A stretch of DNA of 37,551 nt from Anaerobiospirillum succiniciproducens DSM 6400 (GCF_000482845.1 NZ_AXWV01000042.1:1-37551), one strand, 5' to 3'. Shown: positions 7,828 through 16,351, counted from the first letter of the stretch. Program-made: numbers and translations. The notes: generated by a model not told the origin, from the sequence alone.

Positions 7828-8220
7828 TAGATCTTAACTTTCCAACAAAGCTTAGTTGCTGCATAGCGAGCATATGTGGTTCAGATACTTATCAAACTTT
7901 GCTCATACATGCCAAAGCGAATATTTAGCACCTCACAAAAGTTATCTTCATCTTGATGCAACAGCTTGTTTTTAGCTACAGACGCATTAAGCAAAACTAT
8001 TTATCCCATTGAGTTTCAATTCTAAACATGGCTCCATTCCATCATGCGATCTCATAGAGTATAGGCTTTCATAGCTACAGATATTTGCATGCAGTAAGTA
8101 GAGCTAAAGCGTAGTTATCTCTTAGCGCATAATTGGTCGCTGTTCGCTTATTTAAAGGGTTACAAGAAGTCAAACTTTTACAAAGAGTTATATAAACTGC
8201 AGCGTTGCTTAGTATATAAT
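7828..8220. other. Gap without a recognisable gene
   Basis: No supported coding frame. A 72-codon minus-strand frame (8075-8293) has no recognisable domain and runs across the CRP-like site, so it is not called. AGTATATAAT at 8211-8220 could be a -10 element reading toward copA. Confidence 0.4.
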
Positions 8221-8236
8221 TGTGATCTAGGTCACA
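8221..8236. promoter_or_regulatory. Near-consensus CRP-type site upstream of the copper ATPase
   Basis: TGTGATCTAGGTCACA matches TGTGA-N6-TCACA exactly in both half-sites, and most flanking bases also fit the E. coli consensus. The centre is about 142 bp before the copA start codon. If TATAGT near 8312 is the -10, the site centre would fall near -93, a known position for class I activation. That promoter assignment is weak. Confidence 0.55.
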
Positions 8237-8322
8237 TGTATTTTTGTAATAAGCAGATTGTGCAATATCTGCATGAAGCTTTCGGCAAAACACAAATAAT
8301 AGTGACGCTTTGTATAGTTGTA

Positions 8323-8339
8323 GCAGTCAATTAGACTGC
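8323..8339. promoter_or_regulatory. Short dyad just upstream of the copper ATPase gene
   Basis: GCAGTC and GACTGC flank AATTA. It lies 32 bp before the start codon, where an operator or a leader hairpin could act. It does not resemble the CueR or CopY sites that I know. Confidence 0.3.
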
Positions 8340-8370
8340 ATTTATTTGAATTAAGGCGATAGGTTCAGTC

Positions 8371-11300
8371 ATGAGTCTCGTGCACAAAGAGCGTTTTTCG
8401 ATTAAAGGTATGTCCTGCGCAGCATGCCAAGCGCGTATTGAGAGGGCCGTAAGTCAGCTTGAAGGAGTTGATGAGGTTAGCGTGCAATTATTGCAAAACA
8501 CCATGACGGTAACCTATAAAGATAACCTGAGCTCTGATGATATTTTAACTGCAGTTAAAGGTGCTGGTTATGAGGCAGCTCTCATCGATTTATCCATCGG
8601 CACCAAGCAGCAAAGCGCTTATACTCAAGAAGTTGTGCAGCGCGAGGCAGCCTTCTTTAAAACGCTAATTGCCTCCATTGCCGTTACTATCGTGCTCATG
8701 TGCATTTCCATGGCTCCGATGTTTGGCATTATTTTCATAGACTCTGCTCATGACAATGCTTACATACAATTAGTGCTGAGCTTGATCGTCATTGCCCTTA
8801 ATTACAATTACTTCAACTCAGGCTTTAAAGGCTTAGTAAAGTTCTCCCCAAACATGGACTCCTTAGTCTCCATCAGTGTTGGTGCATCATTTATCTACTC
8901 ATGCGCGGCATTGGCACATATGCCAGAGGGACTTAATGTTGACCATGCTCATGACTATGCTCTGTACTTTGAGTCCTGTGCCACCATACTTACCTTAGTT
9001 AGTGTCGGTCGTTATCTTGAGAGCAAGGCCAAGCGTAAGGCTTTAGATGCCAATAATGCCTTGTTAGAGCTTGCTCCAACCCACGTTAACGTGCGTCGAA
9101 TTAAGAACCAGGCAAGTGCTTGCTGCAGCGCTGATACAGACAATGGCAGCTGCGGCCTATCCGATCATGAGCTTGCAAGTTCTTCTAATGCTTCAAAAGC
9201 TAACTTAGTTAGTGCTCAGGAGAGTAAAGATCTTGCCTCTGATCCACAATATGATGCATCTAAGTACGATGAAGAGAGCATTCCTTTAAGCGAGGTTAAG
9301 GTAGGCGATGAGATCGTGGTGCGTCTTGGCGATCGCATCGGTGCAGATGGTATTGTTATTGAAGGCTCTGCTTATGTAGATGAGTCTGCTTTAACTGGCG
9401 AGCCTATGCCAGTAAAGAAAGAGATTGGATCTCAAGTTCAAAGTGCTACTTTCTTAACTAGCGGCTATATGATTTACCGCGTACAGAAAGTGGGTAAAGA
9501 TACCACCTTATCTAAGATCATCGAGCTTGTTAACGAAGCCAATAGCCAAAAGGCTCCGATCGCTCGTCTTGCAGATAAGGTGGCATATTACTTTGTTCCA
9601 GCTGTGATCTTAATTGCCATTATCACTGGTGCAATTTGGATCTTATCTGGTTACCCTGGCAATGTAGCATTAACTTTTGCAGTAAGCGTTTTAGTGATCT
9701 CTTGTCCTTGTGCTTTAGGCTTAGCAACTCCAACTGCTATTACTGTAGCCACCGGACGTGCTGCATCTGTAGGCGTACTCTTTAAAAGCCCTCAGGCTTT
9801 AGAGAATCTTCACCGCATCAATACCTTAATATTTGATAAGACAGGTACTGTCACTGTAGGCAAGATGGATGTGATGGCAGTTAATGCCCTGCATGAAGAT
9901 GAGCTTAGTGTTAGTGAAGTTTTAAGAGTTGCCCATGCTTTAGAAACTCGTAGTGAGCATCCAATTGCTAAGGCCATTACTTCATATGCAAACAATGTCG
10001 CAGAGAAGGTAGGCTTCCAAAGTTCTGCTGTTAATGGCGAACATGTTGCCACTGTAAGCTTTAATGCTGCAGCAGATCTTAGTGTAGAGCACTTTAATAA
10101 TCTTGAGGGTAAGGGTGTCACTGCTCTTATTAATGGCCATCGTTACTACATGGGCTCCAAGAAGTTCTTATGCGACACTATTGCACAAGCACATGCAATG
10201 TTGCCAACTGATCCTGTGGATGATCGTCCATATGATCCTGACATCAAAGAAGAGCGAAAGCATATTGGTAAGAAATACATTAGCGTTTATCTGTTCGATG
10301 ATACTAAGTGCTACGCTATTTTCGAGCTTGGCGATCAGATCAAGGACAGCGCATATGGTGCAGCTAGTGATGTTAAGCTCTTAGGCGTTTGCCCTGTGAT
10401 GGTATCAGGTGATAGCGAAGAGGTTGTCTCTTATGTAGCATCACAGCTTGATATCAAGTCTTATTTAGGCAGCTGTATGCCAGAGGATAAAGCTCAATAT
10501 ATCAAGATGCTTAGCTATGAAGGTGCTGTTACTGCCATGATCGGTGATGGTGTAAATGATGCCCCTTCATTGCGTGCTGCAGATGTTGGTATCTCACTTA
10601 CCGGTGCTACTGATATTGCTACTTCTTGTGCTGATGTAATCTTAGTGCGCAATGACTTAACCAAGGTTGTGGATGCTATTGCTCTGTCCCGTTTAACAAT
10701 TCGCAACATCAAGGAAAACTTATTCTGGGCATTCATCTATAACATCATTTGTATTCCGCTTGCAGCCGGTGTCTTATTTATACCTTTAGGCTTGCAGCTC
10801 AATCCTATGATCGCCGCTTTACTTATGTCATTAAGCTCCCTGTGCGTGGTGACTAACGCGCTGCGTTTACGTAACATGCCACTTGCTGATGCCTTAAAGT
10901 ATTTTGATGCAAACAATATTCGAGTTGGCCTTGCCGCACATGAGTCTGTCTTCTCTATCATCAAGGCTCATGCCACCATCGCAGCTTTGTCAACTCGTGC
11001 ATCTAAGAGTGAGCCTTCTGTAACCGAAGTTGCTTGCAAGTACAATCGCAACAAGGATATGCTTAGCCCATCAGCATCCCAATCCATGGTGTCTGCACAA
11101 GAGACTGTAGTAACAGAGCACCATACCAATCAAGATCACAAGCCATCTGCAAGCGAGCCGCAGCAAGTGCAAGGATCTGGCGATGCAAATGGAGAAAAGT
11201 CTATGGAAAAGATCATCAAGATCGAAGGCATGAGCTGCCAGCACTGCGTCAAGAGCGTCACTAAGGCCTTAAATGCAGTTGCGGGGTGCTCAGTAGTTGA

Positions 11301-11418
11301 GGTCTCACTTGAGAACAAGTGTGCTCGTGTGAGTGTAGCTCAAAGTGTAACTGACGAGGCTTTATCTCAGGCAGTTACAGAGGATGGCTTTGAGGTTTTA
11401 GGCGTAGAGCAAGCCTAA
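8371..11418 (+). CDS. copA: Cu(I)-exporting P1B-ATPase with a fused C-terminal CopZ-like domain
   Basis: Inner-membrane copper exporter of 1015 residues. The N-terminal HMA domain has GMSCAAC (13-19). Further along are the actuator TGE (342-344), the membrane CPC (Cys445-Pro446-Cys447), phosphorylated Asp489 (DKTGTVT), SEHP and GDGVNDAP (725-732). The last helices have YN and MSLSS, which mark copper-type P1B-1 pumps. Two features are unusual. About 60 residues (245-306), including the cysteine-rich ACCSADTDNGSC, are inserted before the actuator loop. A polar linker of about 100 residues leads to a second HMA domain (GMSCQHC) at 945-1015. That domain begins at an ATG with its own ribosome binding site, so a separate chaperone may also be made. 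There is a CRP-like site upstream and a strong terminator downstream. Confidence 0.95.
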   Translation: MSLVHKERFSIKGMSCAACQARIERAVSQLEGVDEVSVQLLQNTMTVTYKDNLSSDDILTAVKGAGYEAALIDLSIGTKQQSAYTQEVVQREAAFFKTLIASIAVTIVLMCISMAPMFGIIFIDSAHDNAYIQLVLSLIVIALNYNYFNSGFKGLVKFSPNMDSLVSISVGASFIYSCAALAHMPEGLNVDHAHDYALYFESCATILTLVSVGRYLESKAKRKALDANNALLELAPTHVNVRRIKNQASACCSADTDNGSCGLSDHELASSSNASKANLVSAQESKDLASDPQYDASKYDEESIPLSEVKVGDEIVVRLGDRIGADGIVIEGSAYVDESALTGEPMPVKKEIGSQVQSATFLTSGYMIYRVQKVGKDTTLSKIIELVNEANSQKAPIARLADKVAYYFVPAVILIAIITGAIWILSGYPGNVALTFAVSVLVISCPCALGLATPTAITVATGRAASVGVLFKSPQALENLHRINTLIFDKTGTVTVGKMDVMAVNALHEDELSVSEVLRVAHALETRSEHPIAKAITSYANNVAEKVGFQSSAVNGEHVATVSFNAAADLSVEHFNNLEGKGVTALINGHRYYMGSKKFLCDTIAQAHAMLPTDPVDDRPYDPDIKEERKHIGKKYISVYLFDDTKCYAIFELGDQIKDSAYGAASDVKLLGVCPVMVSGDSEEVVSYVASQLDIKSYLGSCMPEDKAQYIKMLSYEGAVTAMIGDGVNDAPSLRAADVGISLTGATDIATSCADVILVRNDLTKVVDAIALSRLTIRNIKENLFWAFIYNIICIPLAAGVLFIPLGLQLNPMIAALLMSLSSLCVVTNALRLRNMPLADALKYFDANNIRVGLAAHESVFSIIKAHATIAALSTRASKSEPSVTEVACKYNRNKDMLSPSASQSMVSAQETVVTEHHTNQDHKPSASEPQQVQGSGDANGEKSMEKIIKIEGMSCQHCVKSVTKALNAVAGCSVVEVSLENKCARVSVAQSVTDEALSQAVTEDGFEVLGVEQA
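11191..11205 (+). promoter_or_regulatory. Internal ribosome binding site and start codon inside copA
   Basis: GGAG (11191-11194) is separated by eight bases from an in-frame ATG (11203-11205, residue 945 of CopA). The ATG opens a complete CopZ-like domain starting MEKIIKIEGMSC. This is ordinary start-site spacing in an otherwise coding linker. Confidence 0.55.
11203..11418 (+). CDS. Possible separate CopZ-like copper chaperone made from an internal start
   Basis: Initiation at the internal ATG would give a 71-residue protein: one HMA domain with the copper loop MSCQHC (residues 10-15), and length and boundaries like bacterial CopZ. It shares the frame and stop of copA. In E. coli, copA also yields a small chaperone, but by programmed frameshifting and from the N-terminal domain. 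Here the arrangement looks like a copA-copZ gene fusion that kept the second gene's start signals. Expression as a free protein is inferred. Confidence 0.45.
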   Translation: MEKIIKIEGMSCQHCVKSVTKALNAVAGCSVVEVSLENKCARVSVAQSVTDEALSQAVTEDGFEVLGVEQA

Positions 11419-11472
11419 AAGCATCAATACTAATTAGCTACTGCGACCAACTCGGTGGCTTGAAACAAGCTA

Positions 11473-11506
11473 AAAAAAAGGGGGTGACCACATGGTCGCC
11501 CTTTTT
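11473..11506. terminator. Bidirectional intrinsic terminator between copA and the DUF4143 ATPase
   Basis: A run of A, then GGGGGTGACC, ACAT loop, GGTCGCCC and TTTTT. The stem carries several G-U pairs and has A and T runs on both sides, so it can end transcription from both converging genes. Confidence 0.85.
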
Positions 11507-11521
11507 CATAATTGAGCAAAG

Positions 11522-12736
11522 CTAAATTTGCCAAATGCTATGCGCTATGACAGTGTCATTTAGATAGCGGTGCGAAGGACAGTTACAGATAACTGCACCA
11601 AATCCTCTCTTAAGGCCCAAGTTATCGAGCTCACTAAAGTGTCGTGCCATGGAGATATTTGCCTGTTCGCACATACAAACTTGCACTGGGTGGTACAAGC
11701 CATTGGCATGAATTAATAGATCAACATTAGTGTTCTTCTTAGCATCTCGGTAATAGTACATCTCAGGCTTAATAGAGTTGTGATACCAGCTTTTTAAGAT
11801 CTCAGTAACGACAAATGTTTTGAAAAAAGCGCCTGCATTTGTATCTCTTTGCATTTGATTGGCAGTAGAGAATCCGCAAAGGTAGGCGGCTAATCCTGTA
11901 TCACAAAAGTAAACTTTGGGCGATTTTGTGAGTGTCTTAGATCTATCGCTTGAAAAAGGCTGTAGCAGATAGATGAGGCCAATTGCTTGCGCGACTTTAA
12001 GCCATCTTTTTACCGTAGGCTCTGTTACGCCGCTAAGCTTAGAGAGCTTGTTGATTCTAAGTTCTTGAGCAGTGCACATAGCAAGTGCTTTTAGGAATTT
12101 TCTAAACTCAGCAAGCTTACCAATCTTTCTATCAGTTTGAATGTCGCGCTCAAGCAGTGTTTGAATAAAAGCCTCGAAGAACTGACTGCGACCTTTTGAA
12201 TTTGCTCTGTACAGCTCTGGCCAAGCGCCTTTCCAAATTATGTCCCATGTTTCAGAGGGCGATATTAGGTCTAAATGGTTTTTGAGATCCTCAGAAGGGA
12301 TATAGTTTGACTGCAGCAAGCCTTTACCTTCGCGCTCATAGATACTTAGTGGCATCAAATGAACCTCGAAGATCCTTCCGGCCAAAGAGTCTCCAACATT
12401 TTGCATTAGTGAAAAACGTTGAGATCCTGAAATCCAAACTTGACCGCATGCATCGCTTTTGTCGACTTCGGCTTTAACTTGTCTAAATAATTGCGGTACT
12501 CTTTGAATTTCATCGATGATTAGAGGTAGCTGATGCTGCCTAAAAAACGCACTTGGTGAGGTTAAGGCTAATTCATAATCTTCAAACTTACCTAAGCTAA
12601 CGTACTTACGATTATCGGTAGTTAAGTATTGCAAAAGAGTTCTCTTGCCCACCTTTCGCATGCCGCTTATGAGGATAACTTTAAAGTTTTGGCAAAGTGA
12701 TGGCAGCGATTGCTCAATTGTTCTATGCAGGTACAT
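11522..12736 (-). CDS. AAA_14/DUF4143-family ATPase with an altered Walker A motif
   Basis: A 404-residue cytosolic protein. The N-terminal P-loop domain is followed by a winged-helix-like segment (INKLSKLSGVTEPTVKRWL) and a C-terminal nuclease-like DUF4143 region ending around residue 390. Walker B is intact (LPLIIDEIQ, Asp75-Glu76), as is the sensor segment WISGSQRF. Walker A reads GMRKVGKRT (25-33); the family norm is GPRQVGKTT, so the magnesium-binding Thr/Ser after the lysine is Arg32. ATP hydrolysis may be impaired. I chose the ATG at 12736 over the upstream TTG at 12775 because GGAGG lies eight bases before it and homologues start M-Y-x-x-R. The biological role of the family is not established. 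Confidence 0.85.
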   Translation of the reverse strand: MYLHRTIEQSLPSLCQNFKVILISGMRKVGKRTLLQYLTTDNRKYVSLGKFEDYELALTSPSAFFRQHQLPLIIDEIQRVPQLFRQVKAEVDKSDACGQVWISGSQRFSLMQNVGDSLAGRIFEVHLMPLSIYEREGKGLLQSNYIPSEDLKNHLDLISPSETWDIIWKGAWPELYRANSKGRSQFFEAFIQTLLERDIQTDRKIGKLAEFRKFLKALAMCTAQELRINKLSKLSGVTEPTVKRWLKVAQAIGLIYLLQPFSSDRSKTLTKSPKVYFCDTGLAAYLCGFSTANQMQRDTNAGAFFKTFVVTEILKSWYHNSIKPEMYYYRDAKKNTNVDLLIHANGLYHPVQVCMCEQANISMARHFSELDNLGLKRGFGAVICNCPSHRYLNDTVIAHSIWQI

Positions 12737-12744
12737 TTTGCTAG

Positions 12745-12749
12745 CCTCC
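12745..12749 (-). promoter_or_regulatory. Ribosome binding site that fixes the DUF4143 ATPase start
   Basis: GGAGG on the minus strand, eight bases before the ATG at 12736. The alternative TTG start at 12775 would place this site inside the gene. Confidence 0.8.
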
Positions 12750-12847
12750 GAAACACTGATAAGACTTATACTCAATTGTCAGTAGCGCAGCACAAGATCT
12801 TTAAAAAATCACGCATTCCTATCGGGAAACGCATACATGCATGTAGG

Positions 12848-12990
12848 AAAAATCCGAAAGTGCATGTTAGAAAAATTCCAACATGGCTTTTGAAAAATCC
12901 TAAAGTGGATGTTGGAAAAATTCCAACATGGCTTTTGAAAAATCCGAAAGTGCATGTTGGAAAAATTCCAACATGGCTTTTGGAAAATCC
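12848..12990. repeat. Three 45-bp direct repeats, each containing a perfect 10-bp hairpin in its best copies
   Basis: Units start at 12848, 12893 and 12938, with a partial fourth copy from 12983. They differ at only a few bases. Copies 2 and 3 contain ATGTTGGAA-AAA-TTCCAACAT; copy 1 has one arm mismatch, and copy 3 extends to CATGTTGGAA. As 45 is divisible by three, frames stay open on both strands and would encode 15-residue repeats (NPKVHVGKIPTWLLK on plus). No ribosome binding site or homology supports translation. The array lies downstream of the MATE gene and upstream of the ATPase gene. Confidence 0.92.
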
Positions 12991-13106
12991 TTAAGCCCAA
13001 GGCCACGAATTTAGCTATGTGGGGCCGAATAAAAGTATGAGATTAGTATTGGTGTTGCAGTGACTTGATAGCTTAATGCGGTTGATCTTTTGTAGGTTGA
13101 TTGTGT

Positions 13107-14546
13107 CTACGATGCGAGGTTATCAACCTTAATCCATTTACCAAAGATCACACGTGAAACCATCAAGAGACCACGGATAGAAAGCTCGATAGCCATGGCA
13201 ATCCACACGCCCTCAAGACCATATGAGAGGCTCAGGTAGTAGGCAAGGCCTAAACGGATTACCCAAATAGTACCGAAGTTAATGATGCTTGGCAGGAAAG
13301 TGTCACCAGCACCAACACAAACACCGTAGGCAACGATGGCACAAGCAAACATTGGCTCAGCAAAGGCCTCAATGCGTAGTACGGTTACTGCAAGCGATCT
13401 TACCTCGTGATCTGGTGTCATGACGGCCATGATCTCAGGGGAAAATACATACATGAGCACAGCCATGAAACTCATTATTGCAACGCCAAGCAAGATGGTG
13501 ATAGCGGCAAAGCGGCGGGTAAGATCAAAACGTCTTGCACCAACAGACTGACCGACTAAAGTGGTTGCAGCATCTGATACACCAAAGCCAGGCATGTAGC
13601 AAATGGCCTCAATGGTATTAGCAAAGGCGTGAGCAGCAATAGCTACTGTTCCTAAAGGAGCAACAATCATGGTGGACACCAACTGAGCTGATGAGAGCAT
13701 GAATTGCTGGCCCGTGATTGGGATGGAGATACGTAGTGCTCGTCTGACCACATCAAGAGTTGGTTTAAATGAGCCACGATCTTTAATTAAGGCAAGAGTT
13801 GGCGATTTAAAGACTAAGAAATAAGTGAGAATACAGCCAATTACACCTGCAGCTGCAGCAGATCCAAGAGCAGCGCCTTTAACTCCAAGCCCAAAGCCAA
13901 AGGTCTCAACCTCGCCAATAAGAGGAATAGTGCGGACTTTCGTTTCAAAGATAAAGATGAAGTTAAAGACTACGTCCAAAAGACACATCAACACGTTGAG
14001 CATGCCTGGCAACAGCATATTGCCAGAAGTTCGCAGCATTGCAGCAGACAGATAGTTAAGCAAGAAGAGTGGGGCTGCACCCATGAAGAAGATAAGATAG
14101 TCGGTTGAATCCTGTCTAATCTCCTCAGCACCGCCTAAGAAAGCAGGTAAAAATGGGGCACAGATACAAGCAATCAGGCCTACGATCATGGAGAAAGTCA
14201 GCATCACCACGTAAGATTGTCGTACCACGCGGCGGGCGTTTACTTCATCTTTAGCACCCAAAAGATGGGCTGTTTGTACTGAGAAACCGGCTACTGAGGT
14301 AATGATGATGCCAGTAAAGAGCCAAATTGGAGCCATCATTAGTCCAATTGAGGCAGAAGCATTAGCGCCTAGAGATCCCACCATGGCGGCATCGATATAT
14401 TGCATCACGATGGTAGAGAGCTGAGCCATAATCGATGGCATAGAAAGTCGAATAGTAAGCAGCAATTGCTCTTTTAGCGTCATGTCGCGATTGACCATGT
14501 CGCTTAGACTTTCTTTAGATCTCTTTTCTGACTTCAACATCGCCAT
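13107..14546 (-). CDS. MATE-family multidrug/cation exporter
   Basis: Inner-membrane antiporter of about 479 residues with the twelve-helix, two-half layout of the MATE family. The first half has PSIMAQLSTIVMQYIDAAMVG, the typical start of helix 1-2 in NorM/DinF-like proteins, and the second half has PITGQQFMLSSAQLVSTMI at the matching place. Members exchange Na+ or H+ for drugs or metabolites; the substrate cannot be told here. Starts at TTG 14552, ATG 14546 and ATG 14540 are all in frame with no clear ribosome binding site; I use the first ATG. A 12-bp inverted repeat lies 140-200 bp upstream. Confidence 0.9.
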   Translation of the reverse strand: MAMLKSEKRSKESLSDMVNRDMTLKEQLLLTIRLSMPSIMAQLSTIVMQYIDAAMVGSLGANASASIGLMMAPIWLFTGIIITSVAGFSVQTAHLLGAKDEVNARRVVRQSYVVMLTFSMIVGLIACICAPFLPAFLGGAEEIRQDSTDYLIFFMGAAPLFLLNYLSAAMLRTSGNMLLPGMLNVLMCLLDVVFNFIFIFETKVRTIPLIGEVETFGFGLGVKGAALGSAAAAGVIGCILTYFLVFKSPTLALIKDRGSFKPTLDVVRRALRISIPITGQQFMLSSAQLVSTMIVAPLGTVAIAAHAFANTIEAICYMPGFGVSDAATTLVGQSVGARRFDLTRRFAAITILLGVAIMSFMAVLMYVFSPEIMAVMTPDHEVRSLAVTVLRIEAFAEPMFACAIVAYGVCVGAGDTFLPSIINFGTIWVIRLGLAYYLSLSYGLEGVWIAMAIELSIRGLLMVSRVIFGKWIKVDNLAS

Positions 14547-15302
14547 TACCAAAGCTAACTCAGTTCAAATCGAGATGATGATTCATCAATGCTCGGGCGC
14601 TGATTATAATGCAAACAAAGGCAGCAATGAGCACATAAGTCTGTATATTCTTAACCCATGAGGCTTTTATATCGGCAGGTGGCTGCATCATATTTTTGCC
14701 TGAATGGCTATTTGATGAAGCAAAGTTTAATCAAAATATGATGCCTATTTGACCTTCACGAGGTAATTTCAGCTAAAGAGTCATTGAGGGCTGTAAACCT
14801 TTAGCTAAGTTTTGCCCCATGGTCAAAAATAATGGCCAGTACTCTTTTTAGAGTATTCGCCCTTGAGATGAAATGGTAGTCACAGCGTTTGAGTTCATTT
14901 GCTAAGAAAAGTAGGTTTTATTTTTTGCAAAGGATAAAACTTATCAAGTGATTCACTAGCATGTGCTGTTGTTTGTGAGATGGTTCATACTTTTCTGAAA
15001 ATGCCGTAAGAATGGCATTTATGCATGTGGCGGTATATGGTGATCTTGATCTTGTTTTGATCACTAATGGCTTGTTTTTGGTATTTATGCGATTGCTAAT
15101 TTGCAAGTGCTAAATCTTTGCATCTAACAATTGTGATTTTTCCTGTACAATGGCAATCCGTTAGGCAAGACTTACTCAGATTGTGAGTCTGCAACTGTCA
15201 GATGTGGATGACTATTAAGTTGTGTAAGGCTAGTTTGTCTAAGATGCAACTTATATTTGTCATCAATATGCCAAAAGGTCTACAATCTTGTACCTGTGCA
15301 TT
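14547..15302. other. Divergent gap between the MATE gene and nifU
   Basis: No coding frame with support. Besides the inverted repeat at 14685-14744, it holds a small hairpin (GTACTCT-TTTT-AGAGTAT near 14839-14858). The nifU promoter candidate begins at 15303. Confidence 0.4.
14685..14744. promoter_or_regulatory. 12-bp inverted repeat with a 36-bp spacer upstream of the MATE gene
   Basis: GCATCATATTTT (14685-14696) and AAAATATGATGC (14733-14744) are exact reverse complements. Two half-sites so far apart suggest either paired operators or a long-range stem in the MATE leader. The regulator is unknown. Confidence 0.45.
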
Positions 15303-15331
15303 TTGATGCATCTAGTAGGATCGACTATAAG
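15303..15331 (+). promoter_or_regulatory. Predicted sigma70-type promoter of nifU
   Basis: TTGATG (15303-15308), a 17-bp spacer and TATAAG (15326-15331). The leader would be about 90 nt. Confidence 0.5.
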
Positions 15332-15427
15332 ACACCTTGTTAACTAGATAAACAAGCTGCTTTTGGTTATACGGCGCTGTAAAGCGTTTCATTCACCACC
15401 GTAAGAATTAATTCGAGGCTTTAAGCT

Positions 15428-16351
15428 ATGTGGGATTACTCAGATAAAGTAAAAGATCATTTCCTCAATCCGCGCAATGCACGCGTTATTGAAGACGCTA
15501 ATGCTGTCGGTGATGTGGGCTCGATTATCTGCGGTGACGCACTGCGTTTAATGCTCAAGATCAACACCGATACCAACATCATTGAAGATGCAGCATTCCA
15601 GACCTACGGTTGCGGTAGTGCTATTGCATCATCATCAGCTTTAACTGAGATGTTAATCGGCAAGAGCTTAGCAGAGGCCGAGAAGATCACCAACCAGCAG
15701 ATCGCTGACTACTTAGGCGGTTTACCTGCTGAGAAGATGCACTGCTCAGTAATGGGCCGTGAAGCTTTAGATGCTGCTATTGCAAACTTCCACGGCAAGA
15801 CCTACGAGCACATCCATGACGAAGATGGCGAGATCATCTGCCACTGCTTCGGAGTTGGTGTTAACAAGATTAAGAAGGTAGTTTGGGAAAACCACTTAAC
15901 TACCGTTGAAGAAGTTACCAACTACACCAAGGCCGGTGGTGGTTGCCAGAGCTGCCACATGCGCATCGAAGAAGTTATCGATGAGGTTTGGGTTGACTTA
16001 GAGCGTTGCGGCGTACCACGTCCAGGCTTTGCTCAGACTCCAGTTCAGGGCATTAAGATCGCTACTACCACTGAGAAGAAAGAGACTTGCGGTTGCTCAG
16101 CATCTTTAGACGCAGCTACTACTTCTTCACAGTACTTTGCTAAGGTTGATGCAGTTATCAAGGAGATGAATGCAGGCCTTACCGATGGCTCCAAGATTGA
16201 GCTTCAGGGCATTAACGGCGAGAACGTTAAGCTCAAGTTCTCTGGCAGCATTGCTGATGGCATGATGAAGGAAATGACCTTAGGCTTCTTCAAGTCCAAG
16301 CTCAAGGCTTCAGCTGGTGATATCGCTGACTCCTTAACCATCAGTGCATAA
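15428..16351 (+). CDS. nifU: Fe-S cluster scaffold NifU, with a C-terminal Nfu-like domain lacking CxxC
   Basis: A 307-residue modular scaffold for [2Fe-2S] and [4Fe-4S] assembly. The IscU-like domain (1-120) has the three cluster cysteines Cys35, Cys62 and Cys106. The central BFD-type ferredoxin domain (about 135-185) has Cys138, Cys140, Cys173 and Cys176. A linker containing CGCS (221-224) leads to a C-terminal region (233-307) that occupies the place of the Nfu domain. Canonical Nfu has a CxxC there; here the matching stretch reads SGSIADGMMKE, without cysteine. The gene is followed by a terminator and then nifS. With no isc or nif nitrogenase genes nearby, a housekeeping Fe-S role is likely, as in other anaerobes that use NIF-type machinery. 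Confidence 0.93.
   Translation: MWDYSDKVKDHFLNPRNARVIEDANAVGDVGSIICGDALRLMLKINTDTNIIEDAAFQTYGCGSAIASSSALTEMLIGKSLAEAEKITNQQIADYLGGLPAEKMHCSVMGREALDAAIANFHGKTYEHIHDEDGEIICHCFGVGVNKIKKVVWENHLTTVEEVTNYTKAGGGCQSCHMRIEEVIDEVWVDLERCGVPRPGFAQTPVQGIKIATTTEKKETCGCSASLDAATTSSQYFAKVDAVIKEMNAGLTDGSKIELQGINGENVKLKFSGSIADGMMKEMTLGFFKSKLKASAGDIADSLTISA

Noticed and set aside
5166-11418. Horizontally acquired metal-resistance island
   Set aside because: Codon use and base composition look like those of the neighbouring housekeeping genes, and no integrase, insertion sequence or tRNA boundary was seen.
12809-13006. Small repeat proteins on both strands of the 45-bp array
   Set aside because: The frames are open because the unit length is a multiple of three. 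There is no ribosome binding site, homology or signal to support translation.
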